Assembly (NCBI GenBank): GCA_963693085.1
Contig: OY856410.1
Coordinates: forward strand, 890,209,835 to 890,273,834
Source: Alisma plantago-aquatica
Taxonomy: Eukaryota > Streptophyta > Magnoliopsida > Alismatales > Alismataceae
DNA length: 64,000 bases
Direction of reading: 5' to 3'
A program made the position numbers and the translations under genes. The notes under the pieces were generated by a model that saw only the letters and a program-made list of their open reading frames with translations, did not search any database and was not told the DNA's origin. Shown one piece after another: positions 34,837 through 47,438 of the stretch. The stretch's first letter is position 1, and the number at the start of each line of letters is the position of its first letter.

Positions 34837-36423
34837 ATGGTGCATGTCGCCGGAGCTTCGTCATCGCGCACAAATCCCATGGAGATCGAGGAGTTCATTC
34901 CTCCCCCGACCGCTTCCGTTCCTCGCCCACGCCTGGTTCACCCTTCCATGGAGGCGAGGAAGGTCTACGAGGAGATTATGAAGCAGAAGATTGAGCCGAC
35001 CCGGTATGTGGACCGGGGCATGCTTCAGGAGCTTGGTTTCGAGGCCAACTTGGCCTATGTGCTTCACGGACAAGCACGTCACACAAGCCGACGTCCCAAC
35101 GAGCTGCAGTACCATGCGGATGGGCAGCCATTTTTCTGCGAATGGCCCACCTACAAGGAATTGGTGGCAGAGTTTATGGCATCCCTCGACGTCTGTGTCG
35201 TGCCAAACGACATGGTGGCGTCAGATCGTGAGTGGATCAGGGGCCGGGTGTCCTTCCGGTTGTTCAACAACAACTACAACATTACGCTGGTCCAGTTCAA
35301 TAAAATCTTCAATTGGTTCCACTCTCCACATGATCACCGACGTCCGGACTCCCGCACCGACTACGACAAGATCTTCGCCGAGCTAGTTACAGTGCCGGCA
35401 GGAAAGACCGTGAGCTACCATAATGCAGCGGTAGCAGATTTTGAGCACCCTTTCGTCTGGGTTCTTCACCGGATGTTGAGCTTGACGTTCTTCGCTCGGA
35501 GTGATTTGGCATTGAGCAAGTTTCAGGAGAGCGATCTCTTCTTCCTCTACGCACTCCTGAAGCGACAACCATGCAAATGGGGGGCGTTCTGGCTACAGTG
35601 CGTCCTGGCGGTGAAGAGGAGTACAAGGAAGGCTCCGATCCATTTTGGTGGGCTCATCACCAAGTTGGCGTCCTACTTGGGGCTGAATTTTCAGTCCATG
35701 ACTCCGATTTCCACAAAGAGTAAGGTGAACGTGCAACACTTGCACCGTTCAAACCTTATCCTTCTTCGGGATGGGTTGGCGTACGCACATTGCCACGTCA
35801 ACCAAGCTTATCAGGAGCGCTCACTGCCGGACGACGTCTTCAACATCGAGGGCGCACAGCATTTCCGGTGGCCAATCATAGCCATCGAGTCCTCTGAAGA
35901 AGAAGGCGGCAACGACGAGCAAGGAGGCGAGGCTGAGGAGGAAGAGGAGGCTTTCACACCTCTTTGCGCACGAGTAGCACCACGGAAGCATCCTAGGATG
36001 CATTCAGGTGCGTCTTCATCATCACAGCCCCAGCCGCCATCACCACAGCCCTTGCAGCCAGGCGAGGATGTCTACTCCATGCAGGGAATGTACACAATGT
36101 TGCAGGATATACATCAGACACAGCAGCAACATCTAGAAATGTATACCGGTATTCATGATACGACGAGCCGGTTACTTAATAATCAACGGGCTATGTTCGA
36201 GAATGAACATCTCCTCCTTGACAACCAGCAGCAGATACACAATCGGTTGCAAAGGATGGAGATGCAACAGAAGCCCTTTTACGACCATTACTGGAGTCAG
36301 AGCTACTTTGGAGGCTATCCACAGCCTCCGCCGAGGACCCATTACGATCCGAGCTTCCAGGGGGAGTATCCTTCTTGGGATCCTACGGCCCCACAGTACC
36401 CACCTCCGCCTCCACAAGAATGA
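34837..36423 (+). CDS. Athila ORF-1 family protein, 528 aa, intact
   Basis: Function in the element is not established; in Athila-type elements this ORF lies downstream of pol, where an env-like gene is often placed. The start ATG at 34837 is in good context (CAACCATGG). Residues about 40-330 have the Arabidopsis retrotransposon ORF-1 pattern: IEPTRYVDRGMLQELGF, FCEWPTYKELVAEF, VSFRLFNNNYNITLVQFNKIF, HRMLSLTFFARSD, HFGGLITKLASYLGLNF. An acidic Glu-rich patch (about 350-375), a Ser/Pro/Gln stretch, a probable coiled coil (about 410-465, Gln/Met/His-rich) and a Pro/Tyr-rich tail follow. No clear signal peptide or membrane segment, so an envelope role is not supported here. More GC-rich than its surroundings, no lesions. 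It keeps plus orientation while gag-pol is flipped. Confidence 0.88.
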   Translation: MVHVAGASSSRTNPMEIEEFIPPPTASVPRPRLVHPSMEARKVYEEIMKQKIEPTRYVDRGMLQELGFEANLAYVLHGQARHTSRRPNELQYHADGQPFFCEWPTYKELVAEFMASLDVCVVPNDMVASDREWIRGRVSFRLFNNNYNITLVQFNKIFNWFHSPHDHRRPDSRTDYDKIFAELVTVPAGKTVSYHNAAVADFEHPFVWVLHRMLSLTFFARSDLALSKFQESDLFFLYALLKRQPCKWGAFWLQCVLAVKRSTRKAPIHFGGLITKLASYLGLNFQSMTPISTKSKVNVQHLHRSNLILLRDGLAYAHCHVNQAYQERSLPDDVFNIEGAQHFRWPIIAIESSEEEGGNDEQGGEAEEEEEAFTPLCARVAPRKHPRMHSGASSSSQPQPPSPQPLQPGEDVYSMQGMYTMLQDIHQTQQQHLEMYTGIHDTTSRLLNNQRAMFENEHLLLDNQQQIHNRLQRMEMQQKPFYDHYWSQSYFGGYPQPPPRTHYDPSFQGEYPSWDPTAPQYPPPPPQE

Positions 36424-38005
36424 TCAGGGTATCTCTGTTCCACTCTTAAGTTTGTTTTTGACTATGAGGCCATAGTCGAATTTAAGCTTAGGGGGGTAGC
36501 TGGAACAACTCTATCTTTTCTTTTGTTGGTTTTTAGTTTTTGCTTTGCTTTTTGTTCTTGCATTTTTAGTTTTTGTTTAGGATCCACGTCTATCTAGTGT
36601 AACTGTGGATGTCGTAAAAGTTGTCATCTCGCTGTGTATTCATGGGAAATTTAAGGGAATTTTAAAATTTTTGTGTCTTTTGGATAGCTTGACTTGGTTG
36701 TCCTTGGGGAACTTGTCCGATGAAAATGATTGATTATGTCAACTTTAAAACAATATGTCACACCTATACTCCCTATGACTCATGAAAAGTGGATAGTAAC
36801 GGTTGTTTGAGCCTAACCTAACCAAATGGTAATGAGACCTTAATTGGACGTAAGAGAGAGAACCCTTTGAATCACTACACATGTCAGTAAGGAGGGACAC
36901 ATAATACTCTTCTAAGGTTCAGTCATCTAATCTTGTGATCATTCCACTTCAATTTTCCATAATCCACCTAAGAACTGGAAGTAAAGTACAGTTTTAATTT
37001 TTTCTTGTGTGCATAGCATTTAGATAGGAATTGCATTGATATTTTCCATACTTTTGCATAAAAAGAGAAAAATATAGGGATTCATGCACATTACCTTTAG
37101 GTGCATGCCATGTAGTTGCACTCATGACTTTCATGATTATCATGCATAAAGTACACCATGTATCTCAATTTTTCCTCAAAAGTGATCTAAACTGTTCCAT
37201 ACCTTCGAAATATCGCAAAGATTTCCAATCATGAAGAAAACAGCCCAATACATGTATCTCTAAGCAATTATGGATATGTGGGCTACAAGAAAAAAAAAGG
37301 AGAAGAAATTTTTTTTTTGCTGAAAATCTGAAAAAAAAATTGAGAAAAGAAGAAAAAAAAAAGAGAATTTAGAAGGAAATGGAATAAGAGGGAGAAAGGA
37401 ACATGATATCACTTGCATTACAGGAAAATTGAGTACATGAGGTGGCTTAAGTAGATTTCCATCTCATTTTGAGGTGGAAGGTTAGTGCATGCATCATTTC
37501 ACCCAATTTTAGGCATTAGGGCATTTCTAATGTGCATTTGCATCATTTACGACATTTTGTTTTTATGCATATTGAGACTGTGCAATACTTCCAAGTTCTT
37601 CCACGGACCAGCCATTCCATCCACCCGTTGCTCGGATTGGTAGGCCACCGTGAATTTCTCCTCACTAATGATTATCAGGAGAACTGCTTCCATGTAGATG
37701 GTAGTTAGGGCGAGCAATGTAGTGTAGGCGATCACAAGATGCACCAATGCTGAATCGGCAAATTTTATTATGTTAACTGCCTTATGTGATAGTGTTCATC
37801 GGTTTGAAGGATAATTTCTCTTATTGATGATTTTTGTCGCCTTTAGGGTAATTACTGTTATGTGGTTAGAGAAGGCCGGTTTGAGAATGCTCAGTGGGAG
37901 TCACATGGGATGTTGGGTTGGTGTGTTGATTTTTAGTTGACATCTGCAATTCTATTCTAAGGATCAGTTGCTCGAGGGCGAGCAATGTTCAAGCTTAGGG
38001 GAGTT
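36424..38005 (+). other. Athila 3' spacer with polypurine tracts
   Basis: Non-coding. AAGCTTAGGGGGGTAGC at about 36484 follows ORF1, and a very similar AAGCTTAGGGGAGTT at 37991-38005 abuts the 3' LTR and is the polypurine tract for plus-strand priming. A strongly A-rich block of AAAAGAAG type spans about 37287-37390. Confidence 0.8.
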
Positions 38006-39600
38006 TGATGCGATGATTTTGAGTCGCATTTATAGACCTTTTTCATATGTGTTTTGTGATCTAATTACTCATTTTTATGGATAATATTGCATAATTCACT
38101 CATTTCGGTCTTTGCCATCATTCTATGTGAAATCCCCTTTGTTTTACCATTTTTGAGCATTATTTATCATATTATCATAATTTGTGTGGATTTACTTGGT
38201 CTTATTGTGAAATTTCAGGAAAAACAAGTATTTGCTTCCGTCGATACCATCGACGGAAGTCGATACCATCGACCAAGCCACAGGTTTCCAGCCGAGAGGA
38301 GCAGCACAGAGTCGATACCATCGACACTCAAGTCAATGGTATCGAGATCCCTTCAGATTGCTGGTGAGGAATCCGTCAATACCATCGACCCAAGTCGATG
38401 CCATCGACACATTGAGGCTACAACGTCGCTAAACGACAACAACCGACGCTAAAGAGAGTCGATACCATCGACCCAAGTCGATGGTATCGAGATGACCACA
38501 GGCACTCATACGAAAAGAAAAGAAATCTGCCGCTAATACGCTGGGTCGATGGTATCAACGCCGACAGATATGCGTTGGATCTGTTTTGAGCTCGATCGGA
38601 CGGCTGTTGTTATTTGATGACCTAATTAGGGACTTATACCTAATGACGGCCACCCAGACGAGAGGAGGAGGAATTTTGTATTGCACGAGTGCCGAGGAAG
38701 GAGAGAAAGGAGAACGGAGGCCAGAAGCTCATCCCGGGTGATTCAGACGCTGCCGAAGACAAATTCCACCACCGACAGGTGGGGAAGCTCGTATTCTACG
38801 CCAAGGATCTACCAGTTCTTCTCCGTTCAGGGGTTTTCCCACTTGTTTCACGTTTTTCTTATGAATTCCCCTATTTCTACCATGTATTCGTGTGAGATGA
38901 ACATGAGAGGCTAAAACCCTCCATCTTTAGGACCGGGAGTAGCCCGGGAATGCATTGTATGACAATTTTATATTGATAATTCATATTTTCTCTCTCAAAT
39001 CAGTGGTATAGATTTGTTTTCTCCATATATATTGTTATGCTTGATCACCATAATAATAGCTTAATGCCCTTAATCACTTCGACAGAAGGATTAACGGTTG
39101 AAAAGAGATGAAACCTACATTAATCGATAAAACCTTTGACAAAGGAGTTGTAAAATTAATGGTGGAAACTGAGAGACCGTAGGTAATGCGCTTAGTTTAG
39201 GGGAATGATTACTACGATGGTGGAATCAACCTAAACCTAAGTAGTGGATTACACCACGACAGTGGGTAATTCTGTATTCAGGCTACTACCCGGATAGAGA
39301 GAGAAGAGTGAGGAATTATATAAAACTTAATACAATGTTGACCCGCGGTGAAATCGCAATCCTAAAGATACTCTTTTGAATTGATTAAATTAATCTTTAA
39401 TCGATTGTTTTCTTTGTTTCATTTTGTTTTCTTTTAATTTCGACAACAAACCTTACTTTGTTATTCGGCCTAGCTGATTGCGATTAGTTAGTAGAAGTCT
39501 CCAATAATTCACGTGTCCCTGAGTTCGACTCGGGCTTCACAAAGGCCTATATTACTCGACGCGTATACTTGCGTTTAAGCGCGTAGTAAAATACACGTCA
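38006..39600 (+). repeat. Athila 3' LTR (complete, 1,595 bp)
   Basis: Starts TGATGCGATG and ends TACACGTCA. The first ~460 bp match 26860-27317, and the last ~1 kb match the reverse complement of 33551-34556. Six or more hairpin-motif copies lie at 38240-38559. The ~120 bp between the two matched parts (38464-38590) has no clean counterpart in the split 5' LTR. Confidence 0.92.
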
Positions 39601-42089
39601 ATCATATTTCAATTTTAGGGTTGTAAAAGTTTAATAGGAATACTCTAGTGGATCATTGTTAAAGGATACCATGTTTAATGTTGATTGATTATGTTATTAT
39701 GTAATCAGGGTAAATTGAGGACCTTGGTTAGATGTCCACCATGGAAAATTTTAGAATGATTAAGATAAGTTGGATAATTAAGTCCCACTTGCCCTGAATG
39801 GTGAATATTATTGGAGAGAGTTCTATGGTAGATTCATAACTGTAAGAAAACAAGTTTCTAGACAAATTAGAGTTATTTACCTTGGTCATGGTTATTTCGT
39901 AACCCCACCTAACACTTATCAACATGAGGGAATTTCAACTTATGCTTAGGATCATATTTAAATGGAAGATAGATGACATGTTTTGCAATCCATAACCTCT
40001 TCTTCTTAAAGTGAAGAGTAAGAGGCTTAAGTAGACCCTAGTAACCCCATCTACAAAATTTTATGAACTTAATTGTGCATAATAGAATAGGTGGCAATAG
40101 TATCAATATGATGATGCATCATATTGTTCATGTTATAGGAAACCCTTATAAAATTAGTGTCATTAGTGGCATCATAGGGATGAATGTAACCCTCCTAACT
40201 CCACATGCAATAGAATAAGACTATGTATTCATGATGTGTGAAATGGGATATTTACACCTTTGGAAAGGACTACAATTGGAATGGTGTGGTACGCCCAAAC
40301 TACCTTGATATCCTCAACTAAATTATAACCTTATAATTTGTTAGGAATTGTAACTTAGAGCACTAGGATTTGGATTATATTATTAGGATGAAATCTTTTT
40401 AAGGGGTGTAGTGTTGCACCATAATGAAACCCAATTCTTTTCTAACACTTTATCTCATCTCCATTTTCTTCTAGCATTTGTTTTAATCCCCCTTGGACCT
40501 GAATTAGATGGTTATACACGCCTTAACATTGAGTTAGATCCCATGTAGTGTATGATATATGCCACTACAAATATGCTAACTTAAATGATATGATAATATA
40601 TGGATGTGAATAAATGTGTTTAAACATTGAGTATTTGTTGGAATAACTCTAAAATAGAAGGATAAATAATAATTTAATAAATATGTATTGTTAATCACCC
40701 TATTTAACTTTATTGAAATAATTTTAGGACAAAGTAAGTCTAATTGATTGTTTTAACAAATAATCTTATTTTCTATGAAACTAGTTAACCCACTAATTTT
40801 AGTTAATATATAATCATTTAGGACAATACACCTTTTAAGTCTAAATTATAGCATGAATGATATTTTTACTCCTGGTGTATAAGTTCCTATCACTCTAAAC
40901 TTCAAAATATAACATTTAATATAATATCATTTATTTTACTAACCTAATATTTTTAGATAATCATAAATATAAGAAATATATTATTTATTCCATTTTTACA
41001 TATAATGACATTTATTTTTTTAACTCATTATAATCATGTTGTGGTACTTTTATATCATTATGTTATGGCTTTAGGAAAGATAATAGAGATTGACTTTAAT
41101 GAACATCTAGATCCATGAAATGCCAAAATGCCCCTAATCTATTTATAACCTCATACAAAGACACAGACAAGATGATGTAGAAATCACCCACTACGTGGAT
41201 CCACTCCCCTGACCTAAAAGACAAATTTGGCAATTCAAAGTCCTACCTAGAATTGGCATCTCTCTCAAATTTTATCTTATTTTAAGTTTTTTTGACCATT
41301 CATTTTATTTGATATGAGTTATAGTACTATGAATTATACTTATTCTATATATTTCCCTCTTTACATAAGTTTTTTCATCTTTTCCCTCAAAGTAACATTC
41401 CAAGCATTACTCTTCTCCTCTCACAAATGTTCCTTGTACCTTTCTTTTGATGTTCTCTATGTGTCTTCACCCACGAAAACCACCACTGATGGTTGTGTTA
41501 CAGTGGGTGTTTATATCCTATTCTATTTCCATCCTCACATCCTCCCTACTTCTCCCTCTCCTTAACTTCCCCATCCAAATCCTAGAAACCATTTTGACAT
41601 GTTACGCTTGCACCCAGTAGTATGACATAAGGAAACTCATCACCACCAACTATAGTTTCTGGTGAGGGCTTCCATGGTGACCTGAAACCATGAAAACTCC
41701 ATATTCATCACCTATGGGATTTCTCCTCTAATGAAACAATGGTATCTTCCATCTACCACCAAATTCCTATATAGATCCATTAACAAAGTCTTCTTCTTCT
41801 TTTCTTTAAATATTCAACCATGTGTTGCCAGTGCGTCTCATAACAAACATATTCCCTCTATTTGTGGATATCAAAGATATCTTGAGTTTGTTTTCAAATA
41901 TGATAACACCTTCCCCAACATCTATCCAAGAACATTTTAAAATACAGATCCTTCCTTATTTCCCCCCTTGTTTCTTCCTTCTCCATCATATGCTCTTATT
42001 CTTTTAGTCATGATGTTGCTTGTTCCCTTGGCATTGGATAACTTATAGATTGGCTGGTCTTGACTCGTATACCTAGTTCCCTATGGACA
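39601..42089. other. Unassigned intergenic or decayed repeat DNA
   Basis: AT-rich, short frames only (for example 41314-41565), with no recognisable domain, RNA gene or repeat partner in the window. It is the right-hand continuation of 25660-26859. Confidence 0.4.
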
Positions 42090-44593
42090 TGTGATGTCCC
42101 CATATTTTCTAAAACTAAATCTGATGTGTGACGTCCAAATTGAAACCTCACCTTAGTGAGAATCCCAATTTAAACACCCCACACTAGGCTAAGAAGAAGA
42201 AAATCAAGGGAGTTAGAAGGAAACAATAGTAGCACATGCACATGAACAATAATAAAACCATACAACATATGTTCACCATTCAACATATAATTACAACATG
42301 AATTGTTACAACATTTGATATTACATATTGAACAACAAACATAACATATACATGTACTACCACTAAACTACAAGATCTTAAGACAACAGGTCCACCTGTG
42401 CATCAGCTCGCTATACAACTCTCAACTATCCTGGTTCTTCAAGATCATATGTCCACAAGCTAAACAATAGATTACATGTGGTACATGTCAGCACAATATT
42501 CAAGAATATTGTACTGAGTATGCCTACATGTCTTTTATATACCTCTCATTACAAAGCTTGGCAATAAGATAAAACTAGAACTTGGCAGCTATAAAGAAAT
42601 ATAAGAAAAAGTGTATACTTGCACAAAGATATTTATTAACAAAAATGAACACATATTTTAAGCTCATTTTGCATTATGTATCCATGCATTGACCATCGAA
42701 GGTTTTGATGCGTTCTCTTGACTCCCAAGGAGCTCAAGATTAAGGCCTTTATGATCGACTACCAAAGAGTTAGATCATATGTACAATGTGACCGACTACC
42801 AAAGAGTTAGGTCACTTCCAAGCATTGTACTACCAAAGAGTTTAGTTCTTTCATAAAATGGAACAAATATATTATGTTTCATGTGTTCATAGACATAAGT
42901 AAGGAAAATCAAGCAACATATCTTGCAAGAACAATCATTTCATCCAATATCATATGCCAAGTATTTACTACACATATAACACAAGCGTATTGTATAATAA
43001 GCCAAGTAAGAGGTAATGGTGTACCTTAGTTCAAGACAAACCTAATCATCACATATCACATTCATGATGTCAAATATGTATCCCAGGTCAAACCCTGATA
43101 AAGATAAGATCACATACTATCATCAGATTCACATCATCATTAACCCTAGTTATGTCCATTAGGGTTTAGATTAGTTCATTAGGATATGTGCATCATTACT
43201 TGCATTCTTTTCTTAGATTAATCTTATTGATGTCACTTTCTAGATTATGGTTCATTATCTAAACATTAGGTTCCATATCCTTTTTGTGCACATATTAACC
43301 CTAGTTTGTATACATTATTCAAATTAAGGTTACAAACCATGTATTAAGGGTCATCTTCATATAATATGAATTCTATGCATCATAATGATCTCATAATTAA
43401 ATTTGAGGTTCCACATAATGATATGATCTTACTTTGTAAATTTCATCATTTATTGAGCATGAATGTATTTATTGTATTTTATTTAGGGTTAAAAGCCCTA
43501 ATTAGACATATGGAGCAAATTACATCATTTCATGCATCAACATCATAATAACTGACATCATGTGGATTCTAAACATGATTTTAGATTTAGTGACATATTA
43601 TCATAATTTTAGGTCATTATTTGTTATTTATAATTCATGAAATAAGTATTTCACAACTTACATGATATCACTAAGACTTAAGCATAAAAAGACTGATATC
43701 ATTGTTTCATGTTATTCTATGCATTTTTTTGAGAATTTTGGTGCATTATTTGTAATTTTCTGATAAGTAGGCTATTTACTAAAATTTATTGAAGATATGC
43801 ATATTTTTTTTTACCTTTTTGGCCAATCAGACGCCGACACGTGTCAGTGATGCTCCTCTCATCCCATGCGTAGCTGGTCTGGTTCATTGAATTAGGTTAG
43901 GGTTTGGCTAGTGCGGGCCCAGTCTTTCCCCTTCTTTTCTTCGTTGAGTGCTCATCCAAGTCCCGAGCGGGACTCGGTTCTTTCTACTGTTTGAGGGTTG
44001 TCGCCGCGGCAAGCACCTTCAGCATTAGCATGCGGAGTCACGATGCTCCTCATCACAACCTGCTATGACCAGAAGCTTTTCTGGTTCCTTTTGATTCCGC
44101 CTTGCTCCAGCCAATTTCTCATAGATCCGCTCAAAGCGCCTCCTCACGAGCTTAAGGATTTCATTGCCACATGCTACTGCCATGGCAGAACAAGCAAGCA
44201 ACCAAAATCGCCTCCTCCTGCCTGCTGCGTCATCATAAGGGATGTCGTCCTCCTGTGAGTAGATGAGGACTCCTCACAGCTGCTCCTCCTCTGTGTTCTC
44301 ATGCGTTAGTCCCAAGCGGGACTCTATTCTTTCAAACAGATCTGCCGCCTCCTGGGCTAAAACACCGACGAGAGGTCGACTGTGCTTTGCTTGTCTCCAT
44401 CTCTCTCTCATGACGAGTTTGCAGTGGGAATCCCTACTTCCATGACGCAGCTTCCGCCTGGGACTACTCTGACGTGCGATCCTATATCACAATTCCACCT
44501 CCCCAGTGTCTACTTCTTCCTCACATTCACTCTATCTCTTTTCTCTACCTCCGATCACCACCTGCTCTTCATGGTGAAGAAGCAGTAGAGATG
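42090..44593 (-). repeat. Element Y 3' LTR, larger piece
   Basis: Collinear with 55424 to about 57930. Contains CCGAGCGGGACTCGG-type GC-rich patches (43960-44480) in an otherwise AT-rich LTR. Ends at the AGATG target duplication of element X. Confidence 0.88.
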
Positions 44594-47438
44594 TGTGACA
44601 AAGTGGATTTTCACCAATCCTTGCTCAAATTACTCTTTTTCCCTCATTATACTCACTCATGGTCCCCGATCATTTTTCTTGACTCCTAAATCAATGTTGA
44701 GACTCAAATCCAGAATATGGTGATCATTGTGATCTTTGTACACATTATAACACATTAAATTTGATTAATTGATCACTTCGTCCAAAGAGGAAAATTGATC
44801 CATCAAACTTCCTTTTTTTGTTCTCAAATTTTTTCTAAAAGTTCTCCACGTTTTTATGAAGTTGTGGTCCAAATTTGAGAACAATTGCACCTTCCCATGA
44901 TTTTCTATGAATTTTGGAAGTTATGTGCTCAAGATCCCTTTTTTTGCCTTTTTAATTGAGTTTGTCCAAGTCAGCGATCCGCTGGATGGACAAAGGGAGA
45001 ACATTGACCCTCAGATCTGAACCCCATGGATTTGGGTCTGATCTGACGACTATCAAGTCATCTCCTACCTCCCGCAATTAGTGGGGAGGTGTCTTTATGG
45101 CCGAGACTTGCAATCTCATGCCCTTGACCATGATTCAAAGTTCCGAGCGAGCCAAAACAACCTGCTCACAATTTTGAACTCGGGAAGCCCTATTTTGATC
45201 ATCTTTTGGGCATTGTTTTGCCTCCAAAACAAGTCCCCTACTCTCCCCTCTCCTTCCGGCAGCCATAGCTACTGCTATAAGTTCTTTAGCCCAAAACCTA
45301 CCTCTCAGCTCTATAAAAGGACCCCTCAAGGTCTGCAAAAAGAACACCTTGCACAAGGCTCGGGTCTCGCATGCCAATTTGACCTCAAACACCCCATTTT
45401 CTGCCCCCGATCACCCACTAAACCTTAGCATTTCCGTCGCACATCCCTTTGGGCATTCCTCCTCCTCGACCCCTCTCATCAATCTGAGACTATCATTTGA
45501 TTCGCACGTCCTCGACGAGTATGAACGACACCTTCTCCTGCCACGCCGACGTCTCCTGCCTCGATCCGCCCACATGTCGGTGAGCCTCCCTCCGCCTAGT
45601 TTCCAGGCTCACGAGGGAGTGTTGTGCGAGGAAGAGAGGTCCCAAACCATTCGATCCACGAAGGGGAGCCTCAGTCCAATACTTAGTTGAACTGAGGTCT
45701 GAAACACGAAATCAAGTCTGAACTGGCCATTTTAGCCTCTAAACCAGACCACCAAGCAAAGAAGCTACCTAACCCATGTGGAAAAATCTCGACCATCCTC
45801 TACACATCAAATGGCCCCTCTTTTCCCGATTTAATGTATTTCTGCTTCTCTCTACTCAAAATTCAAATAAATGGATAGATCTTGTAAAAATCGTATCTAA
45901 TGCATCCTGACTCCAAATTATTCGAGTAAATAGTCATTTTTTATCAGAAAAATCCAATGAACCCATTAAAAATACTTTTGAAGCCTGATTATTAATATTT
46001 GTTACTGATATTCCTAGATATTGTTCCTTTGTTTATTTAATTTGTTTAATGATTCAACAATGATGATTAATCCTTGAGAAACTCTAATTATGACTCTAAT
46101 GCTCATCTTGAAACTGAACTTGACTATGTATGAGTTTAGATCTGATCTTGAAACTCATCTCTCCTAAAATGTGAATCATGCACATTTAACTAAGGATTAA
46201 CCTTTATATGGTGATAATGGATCTAAATCTTGTGAAAACCTTGATCATGTGTATGATTCATGACTCTACTTTAATCAAATTGATCTTGAATCTCAATTAT
46301 GTTAAGTATCATGTGATTTAGGAATGTGATGATGACTTGAATATTGATTATTAGGGTTTACACGTATGATAGAAAACCTAAGTAGGGCATCCACACTTGA
46401 AATATTCTTGACACTTGAATAATGCTCGACATATGGAATTATTATGGATCATAAGTGAATCACCTAACCCTAAGTTTGACCTAGGAAAGTGTAACCCTAA
46501 TATCGAATTTTGAAACATGATTTCCAAATATCTTGATCTTGACCCTTGATCCAAACATTGTGTTTTGGGATCTAACTCGAAGGATCGACCTATTACTTGT
46601 GGATCTGTACTCAAAACCTCGGTGAAAGGTACGCTATTATATAACTCCTTGATTGTATTGAAGATACTTTTATGTATCTCTTGATTGTACACTTGGATGA
46701 TTACTTGGATGAGATACTGTTTCCTATGATTAGTCTTCCATTTTTCTATACTATATTTTGAAAAACATGAAAACATTAATTGCATGCCCATTATGACTGC
46801 ATGTATATTGATAATGATGATGATATTGATAATGTTGATAATGTTGATATTGTGTGCAACAACCCCCTCATTTGAAAGTGGGACTTGTAAATTGGCCTCC
46901 TATGTTCCTATGGTGAGAAGGAGCCTAGTGACCTTCCCCATTGCGTTGGGGTAATAGAGTCACACAAAATATATGAGCATGCTTATTTGATTACAACATA
47001 ATGGGAACTCTTAATAAATATTGAATTGTTGAATAACAAACATTTTATCGAATGATATTGGTTTTGGAAATCATTTGTTATTCTTTTCAATATAAGTTCT
47101 GCCAAGTATACTCTTTTGTTATAAACTTCTTTACTTGATTTTGATAGCGTACCGTGCAATTTCATGATTGTGTCTTGATTTTCTTGATTTTAGGCAATAC
47201 AAATGGAAACAAAATAAGATCGCTTCCACACTCTACATACTCTAATGATAAAGACAAATCAGATATATTTCCATATTGGGTTAGTTTATTCTTTAAGTAT
47301 CCATCTTTGAGTTATTATTTCTTATCGTATATGCCAGTGTGATAGATCCTAGTGGGCCACTCAGGGATGGGGGCTTCAATCATCTTACTACTGTCTATTC
47401 AATAGGATTGGGATTGGGGTAAGAACGGTTCTGTGATA
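44594..47438 (+). repeat. Element X 5' LTR
   Basis: Matches 49653-52509 end to end with scattered differences. TATAAAAGG at 45312-45320 is a good TATA box, followed by a leader. Short frames at 45081-45690 are not conserved as protein between the two LTRs. Confidence 0.9.
45312..45320 (+). promoter_or_regulatory. TATA box of element X 5' LTR
   Basis: CTCTATAAAAGGACCCC is conserved at 50383-50390 in the other LTR, inside a more GC-rich block, as expected for the Pol II promoter at the U3/R border. Confidence 0.65.

Larger units (their letters stand above)
26860..39600 (+). mobile_element. Athila-type Ty3/gypsy retrotransposon with internal inversion
   Basis: 12.74 kb. Left end TGATGCGATG, right end ATACACGTCA. 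Flanks AGCAT (26855-26859) and ATCAT (39601-39605) match at 4 of 5 bases, as an aged TSD would. The 3' LTR (38006-39600) is intact. The 5' LTR is in two pieces: 26860-27317 in plus orientation and 33551 to about 34556 in minus orientation. The PBS and gag-pol are minus-strand; ORF1, the 3' spacer and the 3' LTR are plus-strand. Flipping about 27318-34610 restores the normal Athila order LTR-PBS-gag-pol-spacer-ORF1-PPT-LTR. Lineage is assigned from the gag wording, the tRNA-Asp-type PBS and the Athila ORF-1 protein. Confidence 0.9.

Noticed and set aside
34837..36423. Envelope glycoprotein gene
   Set aside because: Position would fit an env-like gene, but no signal peptide or membrane segments are visible and the sequence fits the Athila ORF-1 family.
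42090..42094. Clear TSD for element Y
   Set aside because: Flanks GGACA and ACACA agree at only three bases, so the TSD is not claimed.
45081..45690. Frames of 113-115 codons in the X LTR
   Set aside because: Not maintained as the same protein in the second LTR; they lie in the promoter/leader region.
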